A DNA stretch of 64,000 nt from Kaistella gelatinilytica (GTDB lineage Bacteria > Bacteroidota > Bacteroidia > Flavobacteriales > Weeksellaceae). The stretch lies in contig NZ_JADPVI010000001.1 in the NCBI RefSeq assembly GCF_015679325.1, positions 1,116,001-1,180,000 on the forward strand. The letters are read 5' to 3'. The notes under the pieces were generated by a model, which was not told where the DNA came from, searched no databases, and was given only the letters and a program-made list of their open reading frames with translations. Below, piece by piece: positions 17,396 to 26,572 of the stretch. How positions within the stretch are numbered: the stretch's first letter is position 1; the number at the start of each line of letters is the position of its first letter. A program made the position numbers and the translations under genes.

Positions 17396-17427
17396 AAGGA
17401 AGTTTAACCAAATTAAATTATCTTATT

Positions 17428-19311
17428 ATGAAAAAAATTCTACTGATTGCCTCCTTTTTGGCAATTCCTTTCTTGGGAAACTCCCAGATTTTTCAAGAAA
17501 ATTTCGATGGTAACGGTCCAGGCTTTGCTGCGTGGACATTAATTGACGTAGATGGTCTTATTCATGATCCTGCAGTGACAGATTTTGACGCAGGTGCATG
17601 GATCAGAAAAAATCGGGGCGGCCCAATACCAAATTATGGTGGACCTGACAACGATTTTGCTGCGATGAGTTCATCTTGGTATGCACCTCCAGGAACCTCT
17701 AATGACTGGCTTATCTCCCCACAAATAACTTTACCGGCAGGAAATGCTTTCCTACAATGGGATTCAAAAGCGCAGGATCTTACCTTTAAAGATGGATACA
17801 AAGTAATGTTATCTCCGAACGGTGGAAATACTGTTGCTGATTTTACAGTTCAGTTGTTCACTATTCCGGCAGAAAATTCCGCCTGGACGACCAGAACAGT
17901 TAATCTTGATGCATACAAAGGAACTACAGTTCGTATTGCATTTGTAAATAACTCTACTGATATGTTCGTATTGTTGGTAGATAATATTTCTGTGAATCTA
18001 CAACCAACAGCTCCACCAAACTGCCCTACACTTGTAGCTCCGGCTAATGGTGCAACAGGAATTAACTATTACGTTCCGGTTCCATTATCCTGGGCAGCTT
18101 CTACAGGAGCGTCAAGTTATGATGTTTATCTTGGAACAAGCCCAAATCCTACTACCCTATTAGGAAATGTAACTGGTACAAGTACTACTGCGACAGTTTT
18201 AGCTGGAACAACTTACTACTGGAGAGTACTCGCTAAAAATACAGCAGGTGCTTCAGTTGGATGTACGGATTTTTCTTTCCAAACTAATCAGGCTCCGACA
18301 TCGCCACCGAACTGTCCAGCTCTTGTAGCTCCGGCAAATGGTACGGCAAGCGTTGATTATACCGTTCCGGTACCTTTATCCTGGACTGCTTCAGCAGGAG
18401 CAACAAGTTATGATGTTTATTTAGGCACCAATGCTAATCCTACAACTTTATTAGGAAATGTAGTTGGAACAAGTACCACTGCACCAGGACTTTTACCTTT
18501 AACTACTTACTACTGGAAAGTTCTTGGTAAAAACGAAGCAGGAGCTTCTGTAGGTTGCACTGTGTATTCATTTACAACCGCAGCAAACCCATTCGCACCA
18601 TATTGCGGACCGTTGGTATTCACTTATAAGGAACCAATAACTTTAGTCAATTTTGCAGGAATTAATAATGTTTCAAGCCCCGCAACAGCAGGAGGAATTG
18701 GTCATGAGAATTTCATAAATATCGTCGGAAATGTTAACCAGGGAGGTTCTTATCCTATTACATTGAAAGGAAATACTGATGGACCATACACGAACAGATT
18801 TGCAGTATTTATCGACTGGAATCAAAATGGAATTCTTGATGATAACGGCGAATCTTATTTAATCACGCAAACTATTGTAAACTCCACAGGAGTAGATGCA
18901 GTACAGGCAGTTCAAACTTTGGCAGTTCCAGCGGGTGCAACCTTAGGAAACACCAGAATGAGAGTTAAAAAGATTTTCGGTACAACAGATTATGCGAATC
19001 CATGTTTAGGTGGATCATTTGGACAGGCTGAAGATTACACGATCAATGTTGGAGCAGCTTTAGCAGTAAACGATATGACTAAAAATGCGATTAGAGTTTA
19101 TCCTAATCCGGTTGTAGATGTTTTAAATATTGAAGCACCATCAAACGTGAAATCAGTATCTGTTTTTGACTTGTCAGGAAAAGCAGTTTCTACCCAAGTT
19201 TTAAACGCAGCGAAATCTCAGGTTAATCTTTCGAAATTAGCACCGGGAGTATATATGGTTAATGTTGTAATGGACAACGAAACCAAAACAGTAAAAATTA
19301 TTAAAAAATAA
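17428..19311 (+). CDS. T9SS-secreted adhesin: cleaved-adhesin, two Fn3-like, GEVED, type A sorting tail
   Basis: A 627-residue surface or secreted protein. Order: signal peptide (KKILLIASFLAIPFLGNS), a cleaved-adhesin/jelly-roll domain (about 22-190, with SSSWYAPPGTSNDWLISP), two about 90-residue Fn3-like repeats starting NCPTLVAPANG and NCPALVAPANG, a GEVED domain with VFIDWNQNG and GQAEDYTI, and a T9SS type A tail (VYPNPVVDVLNIE ... VKIIKK). The tail predicts export through the outer membrane by the Por/T9SS machinery. The target is unknown. It is monocistronic, with its own promoter and a strong terminator. Confidence 0.88.
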   Translation: MKKILLIASFLAIPFLGNSQIFQENFDGNGPGFAAWTLIDVDGLIHDPAVTDFDAGAWIRKNRGGPIPNYGGPDNDFAAMSSSWYAPPGTSNDWLISPQITLPAGNAFLQWDSKAQDLTFKDGYKVMLSPNGGNTVADFTVQLFTIPAENSAWTTRTVNLDAYKGTTVRIAFVNNSTDMFVLLVDNISVNLQPTAPPNCPTLVAPANGATGINYYVPVPLSWAASTGASSYDVYLGTSPNPTTLLGNVTGTSTTATVLAGTTYYWRVLAKNTAGASVGCTDFSFQTNQAPTSPPNCPALVAPANGTASVDYTVPVPLSWTASAGATSYDVYLGTNANPTTLLGNVVGTSTTAPGLLPLTTYYWKVLGKNEAGASVGCTVYSFTTAANPFAPYCGPLVFTYKEPITLVNFAGINNVSSPATAGGIGHENFINIVGNVNQGGSYPITLKGNTDGPYTNRFAVFIDWNQNGILDDNGESYLITQTIVNSTGVDAVQAVQTLAVPAGATLGNTRMRVKKIFGTTDYANPCLGGSFGQAEDYTINVGAALAVNDMTKNAIRVYPNPVVDVLNIEAPSNVKSVSVFDLSGKAVSTQVLNAAKSQVNLSKLAPGVYMVNVVMDNETKTVKIIKK

Positions 19312-19330
19312 GTTTTAACTTTTAATACCT

Positions 19331-19359
19331 AAAGGTCTGCAGCAATGCAGGCCTTTTTT
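19331..19359 (+). terminator. Rho-independent terminator after the GEVED gene
   Basis: AAAGGTCTGC and GCAGGCCTTT form a 10-bp stem (one G-U) with a 6-nt loop, followed by a T run. Confidence 0.8.
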
Positions 19360-19400
19360 ATTTATTTCACTGAAACATTGCGTCTTTGGGAAAAAATTTA

Positions 19401-19408
19401 TATTTTTG
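19401..19408 (+). promoter_or_regulatory. -7 box of the rpsF operon
   Basis: TATTTTTG matches TAnnTTTG, with ATTG 20 bp upstream as a possible -33. It precedes ATG 19442 by 33 nt. Confidence 0.55.
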
Positions 19409-19441
19409 CACCTTGAAATAATTAACAAATTAATTAACATT

Positions 19442-19783
19442 ATGAACAATTACGAAACTGTTTTCATTTTAACTCCCGTTCTATCTGATGCTCAGGTGGA
19501 GGAAGCAGTAAAAAAGTTTGAAGATTTGCTTAAAGCAAACAATTGCGAAATCGTTGCCAAAGAAAATTGGGGACTTAAGAAATTAGCTTATCCTATTCAA
19601 TTAAAAAAGAATGGATTCTACACTTTGATCGAATTCAAAGGTGAAGGAACTGTAGTTGCAGATCTAGAAACTGCTTACAAACGTGACGAAAGAGTAATTC
19701 GTTACCTTACTACAAAACTTGACAAACATGCGATCGAGTATGCAGTTACAAGAAGAACGAAAGTAAAAACTGCGAAAGTTTAA
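19442..19783 (+). CDS. rpsF: 30S ribosomal protein S6
   Basis: A 113-residue S6. [15 protein letters not shown] at the N-terminus, [18 protein letters not shown] in the middle and [17 protein letters not shown] are conserved S6 blocks. It binds S18 and the central domain of 16S rRNA. ATG 19442 was chosen because the longer frame from 19406 starts inside the promoter box. It is the first gene of rpsF-rpsR-rplI. Confidence 0.95.
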   Translation: MNNYETVFILTPVLSDAQVEEAVKKFEDLLKANNCEIVAKENWGLKKLAYPIQLKKNGFYTLIEFKGEGTVVADLETAYKRDERVIRYLTTKLDKHAIEYAVTRRTKVKTAKV

Positions 19784-19810
19784 TTTTAACCCTCAAAAAA
19801 AAGAAAAGTT

Positions 19811-20113
19811 ATGGCAATAGATGATATGGCAAAACAAGCCTCTGCAGGAGGTGAATCTGAAGTTAGATTTCTAACTCCACTTGACATTAATACAAAAACT
19901 GATAAAAAATATTGTAGATTTAAAAAATACGGGATCAAACACGTAGATTATAAAGATGCAAATTTCCTTCTTCAGTTCGTAAACGAACAAGGTAAAATTT
20001 TACCAAGAAGATATACCGGAACATCTTTGAAATACCAGAGAAAAGTTTCTTCAGCGATCAAAAGAGCAAGACATTTGGCTATGATGCCTTACGTTGCGGA
20101 TCTTTTAAAATAA
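19811..20113 (+). CDS. rpsR: 30S ribosomal protein S18
   Basis: A 100-residue S18 with the core [34 protein letters not shown] and [20 protein letters not shown]. It pairs with S6 on the small subunit platform. It lies 27 bp after rpsF. Downstream, before rplI, 143 bp contain two hairpin-forming sequences. Confidence 0.95.
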   Translation: MAIDDMAKQASAGGESEVRFLTPLDINTKTDKKYCRFKKYGIKHVDYKDANFLLQFVNEQGKILPRRYTGTSLKYQRKVSSAIKRARHLAMMPYVADLLK

Positions 20114-20136
20114 AAACTGCTCTTAGCAATACGCTT

Positions 20137-20236
20137 TATGCAAAGTGCATATCGCCAAAAAAGTTGCTGAATAATCAATTAATTCTAACGATTTTTAAAT
20201 AGAAGACCTGGGACTTTATTCTTCATTCTATTTAAA
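20137..20236 (+). promoter_or_regulatory. Two hairpins between rpsR and rplI
   Basis: A short dyad TATGCA-AAG-TGCATA is at 20137-20151. A longer one, TTTAAATAGAA (20194-20204) and TTCTATTTAAA (20226-20236), is a perfect 11-bp stem with a 21-nt loop ending 20 nt before the rplI ATG. They could be mRNA leader structures for rplI or processing sites; neither has a T tract. No known ribosomal-leader family is claimed. Confidence 0.35.
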
Positions 20237-20256
20237 TTTAAAAACGGACAACAACA

Positions 20257-20778
20257 ATGCAAATTATACTAAAAACAGACGTAGAAAACTTAGGACTTGA
20301 GTTCGATACGGTAGATGTAAAAAACGGATACGCGAGAAATTTCTTATTACCAAAAGGTTTAGGACTTCTTGCAACACCAAAAAACAAAGCAGCTCTAGAA
20401 GCAACTTTGGAAGCTAGAAAAGAAGAAGAAGCGAAATTGGTTGCTGCTGCAAACTCAATCGTTGATCAATTGAAGAAAACTAACATTACTATTGCTACGA
20501 AAGTAGGGTCTGGTGATAAACTTTTCGGATCGATCAACAATGCTAATCTTTCTGAAGAACTATCTAAAGCTGGTGTTCAGGTTGACAAAAAATACATCAA
20601 AATTCCTGGGAATACGATCAAGAGAACTGGTAAAGTAACTGCGATCATCAGACTTCACAGAAATGTAGAACACAATTTCGAATTCGATATTGTTTCTGAT
20701 GCTCCACCGGTTGTAGCTGCTCCAAAAGCAACTTCAGCTCCGAAAAAAGTTGAAGAAACTCCTGCTGAAGAAGCGTAA
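20257..20778 (+). CDS. rplI: 50S ribosomal protein L9
   Basis: A 173-residue L9. The N-terminal RNA-binding domain has VKNGYARNFLLPKGLGLLAT, the linker helix follows, and the C-terminal domain includes KLFGSINNANL and KKYIKIP. The last 20 residues are an Ala/Pro/Glu-rich extension beyond the normal 148-150 residues. Third gene of the rpsF operon, closed by a strong terminator. Confidence 0.95.
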   Translation: MQIILKTDVENLGLEFDTVDVKNGYARNFLLPKGLGLLATPKNKAALEATLEARKEEEAKLVAAANSIVDQLKKTNITIATKVGSGDKLFGSINNANLSEELSKAGVQVDKKYIKIPGNTIKRTGKVTAIIRLHRNVEHNFEFDIVSDAPPVVAAPKATSAPKKVEETPAEEA

Positions 20779-20799
20779 GCAATTTGAAAATAAAAAAAT

Positions 20800-20830
20800 A
20801 ATCCGGTAATTCATTTTACCGGATTTTTTT
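20800..20830 (+). terminator. Rho-independent terminator of the rpsF-rpsR-rplI operon
   Basis: AATCCGGTAA and TTACCGGATT form a perfect 10-bp stem with a 6-nt loop, followed by a T run. Confidence 0.88.
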
Positions 20831-20878
20831 GGCTTTAAATTCTATACGCAATAATTTTTTTTTAATTTATTAAAGTAA

Positions 20879-20886
20879 TAATTTTG
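20879..20886 (+). promoter_or_regulatory. -7 box of the ClC channel gene
   Basis: TAATTTTG matches TAnnTTTG and ends 4 nt before the ATG at 20891, which predicts a leaderless or near-leaderless transcript. Confidence 0.45.
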
Positions 20887-20890
20887 ATTT

Positions 20891-22303
20891 ATGCTAAAGA
20901 TAGTAGATTACCTGCGATACGCGATTAAAAAATCTTTCGACAATCTGCATAATGAAAAACTGAAACATAATTTGTTGCAGGCGATCCCATTTTGGATCGG
21001 TTCTTTGATCACCGGATTTTTTGCCGTGATGTATGCGAAAGCTTTTGTTTGGGGAGAAGCGCTGATGAATCTTATATTCGACTGGCATGACTGGATGATT
21101 TTCATCATCGCTCCGGTCGGATTTGTGCTTTCCTGGTGGCTTGTTAAAGAATTTGCACCGTACGCCAAAGGAAGTGGCATTCCGCAAGTGATGGCCGCAG
21201 TAGAACTGGCGAATCCTAAAGAACATTCTAAAATTCAGAATTTATTAAGCTTAAAAATTATTGTTTTCAAAGTTTTATCGAGTCTTGCATTAATCATTGG
21301 AGGTGGTGCAGTTGGGCGGGAAGGGCCTACAATTCAGATCGCCGGCTCAGTTTTTAGGAAAGTCAATGAATACCTTCCCGATTGGTGGCCAAAAATTTCG
21401 AAGAAAAATATGATTCTCACCGGTGCTGCAGCCGGACTTTCCGCGGCTTTTAACACGCCTCTGGGTGGAATTGTTTTCGCGGTGGAGGAATTATCAAAAA
21501 CGCACATTAACTACTTTAAAACCGCTCTTTTTACGGCAGTCATTATTGCAGGTTTAACTTCACAGACTTTAGCCGGTTCCTATCTTTATTTAGGTTATCC
21601 AAAAACGTCGAATGTTGGTTTGGGAATTATGTTTCCAGTTATTATGGTTTCGGGAATTGCCGGAATTTTTGCAAGTCAGCTTTCCGTATTGATGCTGAAA
21701 ATCGGTGCCTGGAATAAAACATTAAAAACAGACAAGCATAAAGTGATCTTTCTCGTTGGATCTGCTTTACTTATTGCTACTCTCGCTTATTTTGTAAACA
21801 GAGAAATTTTGGGTTCCGGAAAAAATATTATGGAAAGAACCCTTTTTACCAATGATAAACATGAGGATTGGTACATTCCGTTTTTTAGAATGATCGGTCC
21901 AGCTTTATCCTTTACTTCTGGTGGAGCCGGCGGAATTTTCGCACCTGCTCTATCGGCTGGAGCAAGTATTGGTTCCGTAATTTCAGGCTGGATCCATTTA
22001 TCACCCAATGAAACAAACGTGGTTATTTTAGCCGGAATGGTGGCATTTCTTACAGGTATTACAAGAGCACCGTTTACATCTGCAATTATTGTTTTGGAGA
22101 TGACCGACCGCCACTCATTGATCTTTCATCTGATGCTTGCGGGAATGGTTTCTACGCTTATTTCTTCGATGGTGAGCAAAAGATCACTGTATGATTATTT
22201 AAAGATCGCTTACTTAGAAGAACTGCGCACTGAGGAAGAAAATGCAGATGAAAAGAAAAGAGAAAAAGAAAGTGAGGACGAGGAAAATGAAAAGAACTTT
22301 TAA
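20891..22303 (+). CDS. ClC-family chloride channel/antiporter
   Basis: A 470-residue polytopic membrane protein. The three ClC selectivity-filter motifs are present in order: KGSGIPQ, GREGPTIQ and GGAGGIFAPAL. About ten to twelve hydrophobic helices follow the family topology. No CBS domains are present; instead there is a short, highly charged Glu/Lys tail of about 30 residues. It may be a Cl-/H+ exchanger or a passive channel; the gating glutamate in GREGP is present, which favours exchange or fast gating. Monocistronic, with a bidirectional terminator downstream. Confidence 0.9.
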   Translation: MLKIVDYLRYAIKKSFDNLHNEKLKHNLLQAIPFWIGSLITGFFAVMYAKAFVWGEALMNLIFDWHDWMIFIIAPVGFVLSWWLVKEFAPYAKGSGIPQVMAAVELANPKEHSKIQNLLSLKIIVFKVLSSLALIIGGGAVGREGPTIQIAGSVFRKVNEYLPDWWPKISKKNMILTGAAAGLSAAFNTPLGGIVFAVEELSKTHINYFKTALFTAVIIAGLTSQTLAGSYLYLGYPKTSNVGLGIMFPVIMVSGIAGIFASQLSVLMLKIGAWNKTLKTDKHKVIFLVGSALLIATLAYFVNREILGSGKNIMERTLFTNDKHEDWYIPFFRMIGPALSFTSGGAGGIFAPALSAGASIGSVISGWIHLSPNETNVVILAGMVAFLTGITRAPFTSAIIVLEMTDRHSLIFHLMLAGMVSTLISSMVSKRSLYDYLKIAYLEELRTEEENADEKKREKESEDEENEKNF

Positions 22304-22305
22304 TA

Positions 22306-22343
22306 AAAAATCCCCAGAAATTCTAGAATTCCTGGGGATTTTT
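22306..22343. terminator. Bidirectional terminator between ClC and glutamate synthase-like genes
   Basis: AAAAATCCCCAG and CTGGGGATTTTT form a perfect 12-bp stem with an AATTCTAGAATT-like dyad inside the loop. A and T runs on both sides let it serve both convergent genes. Confidence 0.85.
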
Positions 22344-22357
22344 ATAAGATCGAAAAA

Positions 22358-23878
22358 TTAATATTTCATTGTGTGCTCTTTTACATTTCCTAAAATATCA
22401 GGGAAATAAAGATCAGAAAGATGCTCAAATTCATCACCTCTCATAAACATGCTTGCATCAACTTCATCGTAAGAGCTTTTTCCGGCAGCACCGATCAACT
22501 CATTACAAGTGTGAAGCGTATTTTTGTGGAAGTGATACACTCTTTCGCTTTTATCAGTTACATCTAAACCTTTGATCAACATCTTATCCTGTGTTGCAAC
22601 TCCCGTCGGACAATTGTTCGTATTACATCTCAAAGCCTGAATACAGCCGAGTGCGAACATAAATCCTCTCGCATTGTTGCACATATCTGCACCCATTGCG
22701 ATGGCTCGTAAAATATCGAGGGAAGTCAAAACTTTTCCACTTGCAATCACACGAACTTTATCCCGAACATTAAAAATATTTAAAGTTCTGTTGACAAAGA
22801 TCAAAGCAGGCTCCAAAGGCATTCCTACTCCATCAGAAAATTCCGGTGGCGCTGCTCCAGTTCCTCCTTCTGCTCCATCAATGGTAATAAAATCGGGATA
22901 AATTTTCAGAACATTCATTTGTGCACAAATTTCTTCAAATTCTCTCGTATCTCCGATACATAATTTAAATCCAACAGGTTTTCCGCCAGATAGTTCTCTT
23001 AACTGCTGTACGAATCTCAATAATCCAGGTGCATCAGAAAAAGATGAATGCGACGGCGGGGAAATAATGGTAATTCCGGGTTGAACGTGTCGAATTTTAG
23101 CAATTTCAAGGGTGTTTTTAGCACCTGGTAAAACTCCACCATGACCAGGTTTTGCACCTTGAGAGATTTTAATCTCAATCATTTTAACACTTGGCAGTGA
23201 AGCATTTTTCTTAAAAATTTCCGGAGAAAATTTACCTTCCTCATCTCTACATCCAAAATATCCGGTTCCAATTTGCCAACACAGATCGCCACCCTCTAAG
23301 TGATATGGAGAAATTCCCCCTTCACCGGTATTGTGATAAAAATTTCCTTTTTTCGCCCCTTTGTTCAGGGACATTTGAGCGCGGTCACTCAAAGAACCAA
23401 AACTCATTGCAGAAATATTAAATAAAGAAGCGTGGTATTTTTGCGTACACTGTTCGCCTCCTACCCAAACTCTCGGTAATTCTTCGTTCGGTGATTTTGC
23501 GTAAATGGAATGTTTAATTCCCTCGTATTTTCTTTGGTTCACTTCGAGTTGTGTACCAAACGGAACGGTATCACTGATGTTTTTCGCACGTCGATAAACA
23601 GCAGACCGCTGATTTCTTGGGAAAGGTTTTCCATCAGTTTCTCTTTCGATAAAATATTGCTGCATCTCCGGAGAAATTCCTTCAAAGAAATACCGGAAAT
23701 AACCAATAACAGGAAAGTTCCTAAGGATTGCGTGTTTAGATTGCGTTACATTATAAATTCCTAAAGCATAGATTGCGGTCAATAAAATTGGAATCCAATA
23801 GTGGGCTCTGATGAGCAGTGAAACCGCCCAAACCGCTACTAAAATTACAATACCCCAACGAATGAATTTGTCTCTCAT
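22358..23878 (-). CDS. FMN-binding glutamate synthase-family protein
   Basis: A 506-residue protein: two N-terminal membrane segments (residues about 8-45), then the glutamate-synthase-like FMN barrel. Visible blocks: MSFGSLSDRAQMSLNKGA, NTGEGGISPYH, ISQGAKPGHGG, ISPPSHSSFS, DGAEGGTGAAP and the CNTNNCPTGVATQ cysteine cluster. It lacks the N-terminal glutaminase of GltB, so it belongs to the stand-alone GltB-like family, whose reaction is not settled. The start is ATG 23878 because the longer frame starts within the promoter box. Confidence 0.85.
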   Translation of the reverse strand: MRDKFIRWGIVILVAVWAVSLLIRAHYWIPILLTAIYALGIYNVTQSKHAILRNFPVIGYFRYFFEGISPEMQQYFIERETDGKPFPRNQRSAVYRRAKNISDTVPFGTQLEVNQRKYEGIKHSIYAKSPNEELPRVWVGGEQCTQKYHASLFNISAMSFGSLSDRAQMSLNKGAKKGNFYHNTGEGGISPYHLEGGDLCWQIGTGYFGCRDEEGKFSPEIFKKNASLPSVKMIEIKISQGAKPGHGGVLPGAKNTLEIAKIRHVQPGITIISPPSHSSFSDAPGLLRFVQQLRELSGGKPVGFKLCIGDTREFEEICAQMNVLKIYPDFITIDGAEGGTGAAPPEFSDGVGMPLEPALIFVNRTLNIFNVRDKVRVIASGKVLTSLDILRAIAMGADMCNNARGFMFALGCIQALRCNTNNCPTGVATQDKMLIKGLDVTDKSERVYHFHKNTLHTCNELIGAAGKSSYDEVDASMFMRGDEFEHLSDLYFPDILGNVKEHTMKY

Positions 23879-23902
23879 TACAAAATTTTTATATATTTTG
23901 TC

Positions 23903-23910
23903 CAAATTTA
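23903..23910 (-). promoter_or_regulatory. -7 box of the glutamate synthase-like gene
   Basis: The minus strand reads TAAATTTG, a full TAnnTTTG match, 24 nt before ATG 23878. Confidence 0.5.
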
Positions 23911-23927
23911 GCAATAATAAACCGAGT

Positions 23928-23961
23928 AAAAAAACCGCTTTCGATAATTGAAAACGGCTTT
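23928..23961 (-). terminator. Terminator of the PUL/bglX transcript
   Basis: On the minus strand AAAGCCGTTTTC and GAAAGCGGTTT pair with one bulged G and one G-U, followed by a T run. It lies 17 nt past the bglX stop. Confidence 0.65.
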
Positions 23962-23977
23962 GATCAAGTTGTTACAT

Positions 23978-26305
23978 TTATTTATTCCACGTAATTTTTG
24001 TTCGTTGCACCTCATCGGAATTGGTACCGATCATGATGTCAAAATCCCCTGATTCCCAATCATAAATCAAGGAACTGTTATAAAATTTCAGATCTTCGGG
24101 AGTAATATTAAACGTTACTTTTTGACTTTCTCCTTTTTTAAGGAAAACTTTTTGAAAGCCTTTCAGTTCTTTTACAGGTCTTGTTATGCTACCGACTAGG
24201 TCCCGAATATACAACTGAACAACCTCTGCACCGTCAAAATTCCCAGAATTAGTAACTGTAACTGAAGCTTGGAGCGTTTGATTTCCTTTCAGATCACTAG
24301 TTGAAACGGACATATCGCCGTATTTAAACTGCGTATAACTGAGTCCAAAACCGAAGGGATAAAGCGGAGTGTTGCACTCATCCATAAAGTTGGATTTAAA
24401 TCTTTCGTATTCACATTTCTCCGTTTTTTCCGGGCTCAAAGGTCTTCCTGTATTTTTATGATTATAATAAAGAGGAATCTGGCCCAAACTTCGTGGGAAA
24501 GTCACCGGCAATTTTCCGGAAGGATTTATTTTCCCAAAAAGGACGTCGGAGATTGCATTTCCGGCTTCAGTGCCAGAAAACCATACATTTAAGATCGCAT
24601 CAGGAACGTCTTTCACATTGGTCAACGCCAAAGGTCTTCCCGTGAAAAGAACCATTGCGATTGGCTTTCCTGTTTTCTTCAGTTCATTTAACAGATCAAC
24701 TTGTGACTGCGGAATATCGATATGAGTTCTCGACGAAGATTCACCGCTCATTTCTGCTGATTCCCCAATTGCTAGGATGATGACGTCGGCTTTGTTTGCA
24801 ACATCTACCGCTTCTTTTAATAAAATTTCTTTCGAACGGTTGTCCCGATCTGTTAATTTTCCGTGGGCTGCATAAATATTTTCAAGTTTTTCACTGTAAT
24901 CAATATTGGATCCTTTTGCCGAAATAAATTGAACATCTTTACCAAAATTATCCTGAAGACCTTTCATCAAAGAAACAGAATTAGCATGTTTCGCACCGAC
25001 ACTCCATGTTCCTGCCATATTGAGGGAATTGTTAACCAAAGGACCGATCACGGCGATGGTTCCTCTTGCTTTCAACGGTAAAACCTGTTTGTCGTTTTTC
25101 AATAAAACCATAGATTGTGCTGCTGTATTTCTTGCAATATTTCGATTCTCCTGGCTGTACACTTCTTTTGCTGCCCATTTCGGATCTCCGTACTGGTAAG
25201 GGTTTTCAAAAAGACCTAGATCATATTTTGCTTCCAGAATTCTCCTGGTTGCCTCATCGATCGTAGCTTGCGAAACTTTTCCGTCATCCAGAGATTTTTT
25301 TAAAGTGGTCAAAAATCCTTCTCCAACCATATCCATATCAACCCCCGCATTTAATGCCAATGCGGAAACCTGCTGCAAATCTCCCATTCCATGATCGATC
25401 ATTTCATTGATGCCCGTATAATCTGACACTACGAAACCTTTGAAACCCCACATGTTTCGTAAAACATCGGTTTGAAGCCATTTATTTCCCGTCGCCGGAA
25501 TTCCATCGACCTCATTGAAGGAAGCCATCACGGAACCAACTCCCGCATCAATTGCGGCTTTGTAAGGCTGGAAATATTCATTAAACATTCTGATGCGACT
25601 CATGTCAACGGTGTTATAATCTCTTCCCGCTTCACCTGCTCCGTACAGTGCAAAATGCTTCACACACGCCATGATGGTATTTTTCAGGGATAAATCTTTT
25701 CCCTGATAACCGTAAACCATGGCTTTTGCGATCTCACTTCCGAGATAAGGATCTTCGCCGGAACCTTCAGAGATCCTGCCCCATCTTGGTTCGCGGGAAA
25801 TATCGGTCATAGGAGAAAATGTCCAGGAAATCCCATCGGAAGCTGCTTCATTTGCGGCGACTCGTGCAGATTGCTGAATAAGTTTCATATCCCAGGAAGC
25901 AGCTAAACCTAATGGAATCGGGAAATTGGTTTCATAGCCGTGAATAACATCCATGCCGAAAATCAAGGGGATTTTTAAACGGCTTTTTTCCACGGCAACT
26001 TTTTGTACGGCCTGAATTTTTTCAGCGCCTTTGATATTAAAAAGTCCGCCGACTAGACCATCTTCTATTTTTTTGCCGATATTAGAACTTTGAGCTTGTC
26101 CCGTAGTGAAATCTCCTGCACTTGGAAGATTGAGTTGGCCAATTTTTTCCATCAAGGTCATCTTGGAGAGAAGTGCCTCTACAAAAACTTTTTTCTTGGC
26201 TTTATAAGAATCTGTTTGATAAGACTGAACAGATCTTGTTACGATTTCCTGCGCAAAAATGGCGGTTGAAAATGCCACTGCTGCGATAAACATCAGTTTC
26301 TTCAT
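23978..26305 (-). CDS. bglX: GH3 beta-glucosidase
   Basis: A 775-residue periplasmic glycoside hydrolase family 3 enzyme. Signal peptide (KKLMFIAAVAFSTAIFA), GH3 N-domain with KHFALYGAGEAGRDYN and the nucleophile region GFVVSDYTG, GH3 C-domain (VIGPLVNNSLNMAGTWS, ILAIGESAEMSGES), and a C-terminal Fn3-like domain. Length and order match BglX. It removes glucose from the non-reducing end of beta-glucosides. As the last gene of the PUL it should finish the oligosaccharides released by the GH144-type enzymes, like BT_3567 of Bacteroides, which acts on beta-1,2-linked oligosaccharides. Confidence 0.9.
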   Translation of the reverse strand: MKKLMFIAAVAFSTAIFAQEIVTRSVQSYQTDSYKAKKKVFVEALLSKMTLMEKIGQLNLPSAGDFTTGQAQSSNIGKKIEDGLVGGLFNIKGAEKIQAVQKVAVEKSRLKIPLIFGMDVIHGYETNFPIPLGLAASWDMKLIQQSARVAANEAASDGISWTFSPMTDISREPRWGRISEGSGEDPYLGSEIAKAMVYGYQGKDLSLKNTIMACVKHFALYGAGEAGRDYNTVDMSRIRMFNEYFQPYKAAIDAGVGSVMASFNEVDGIPATGNKWLQTDVLRNMWGFKGFVVSDYTGINEMIDHGMGDLQQVSALALNAGVDMDMVGEGFLTTLKKSLDDGKVSQATIDEATRRILEAKYDLGLFENPYQYGDPKWAAKEVYSQENRNIARNTAAQSMVLLKNDKQVLPLKARGTIAVIGPLVNNSLNMAGTWSVGAKHANSVSLMKGLQDNFGKDVQFISAKGSNIDYSEKLENIYAAHGKLTDRDNRSKEILLKEAVDVANKADVIILAIGESAEMSGESSSRTHIDIPQSQVDLLNELKKTGKPIAMVLFTGRPLALTNVKDVPDAILNVWFSGTEAGNAISDVLFGKINPSGKLPVTFPRSLGQIPLYYNHKNTGRPLSPEKTEKCEYERFKSNFMDECNTPLYPFGFGLSYTQFKYGDMSVSTSDLKGNQTLQASVTVTNSGNFDGAEVVQLYIRDLVGSITRPVKELKGFQKVFLKKGESQKVTFNITPEDLKFYNSSLIYDWESGDFDIMIGTNSDEVQRTKITWNK

Positions 26306-26468
26306 TTTATTTCTTTTTACTTTTTATCTAAATTATATTTTCGAAAACATCTTTTCCTATAATTACGGATAGAACCGGAAGTTATGATTGTCCTGGGAAA
26401 ATGATACTCCATCTACTTGTTCGCTTTTCTAATTTAATGTTCATCATTTAATTTTTAATAATGATTTC

Positions 26469-26563
26469 CTAGCCCCGATCGCAACGGCATCCTTTTTCTT
26501 TTTTCAGCGGTGGATAAAGCGGTGGGAAAAGAAAAAGATATAGTGGAGAGCGGGAAATAGCTT
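26469..26563. repeat. Hairpin-forming intergenic element (REP-like)
   Basis: The segment begins CTAGCCCCGATCGCAACGG and ends GAGCGGGAAATAGCTTC. Inside, CTTTTTCTTTT (26492-26502) and AAAAGAAAAAG (26527-26537) form a perfect 11-bp stem, and the outer GC-rich ends can also pair partly. I recall very similar AGCCCCGAT...GGAAATAGCT elements scattered in Chryseobacterium intergenic regions. It is more GC-rich than its surroundings. The rest of the 267-bp gap shows no gene. Confidence 0.55.
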
Positions 26564-26572
26564 CAAAAAAAC

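Noticed and set aside
20894-21226. Minus-strand frame opposite the ClC gene
   Set aside because: It lies fully within a strongly conserved coding region and has no protein-like pattern.
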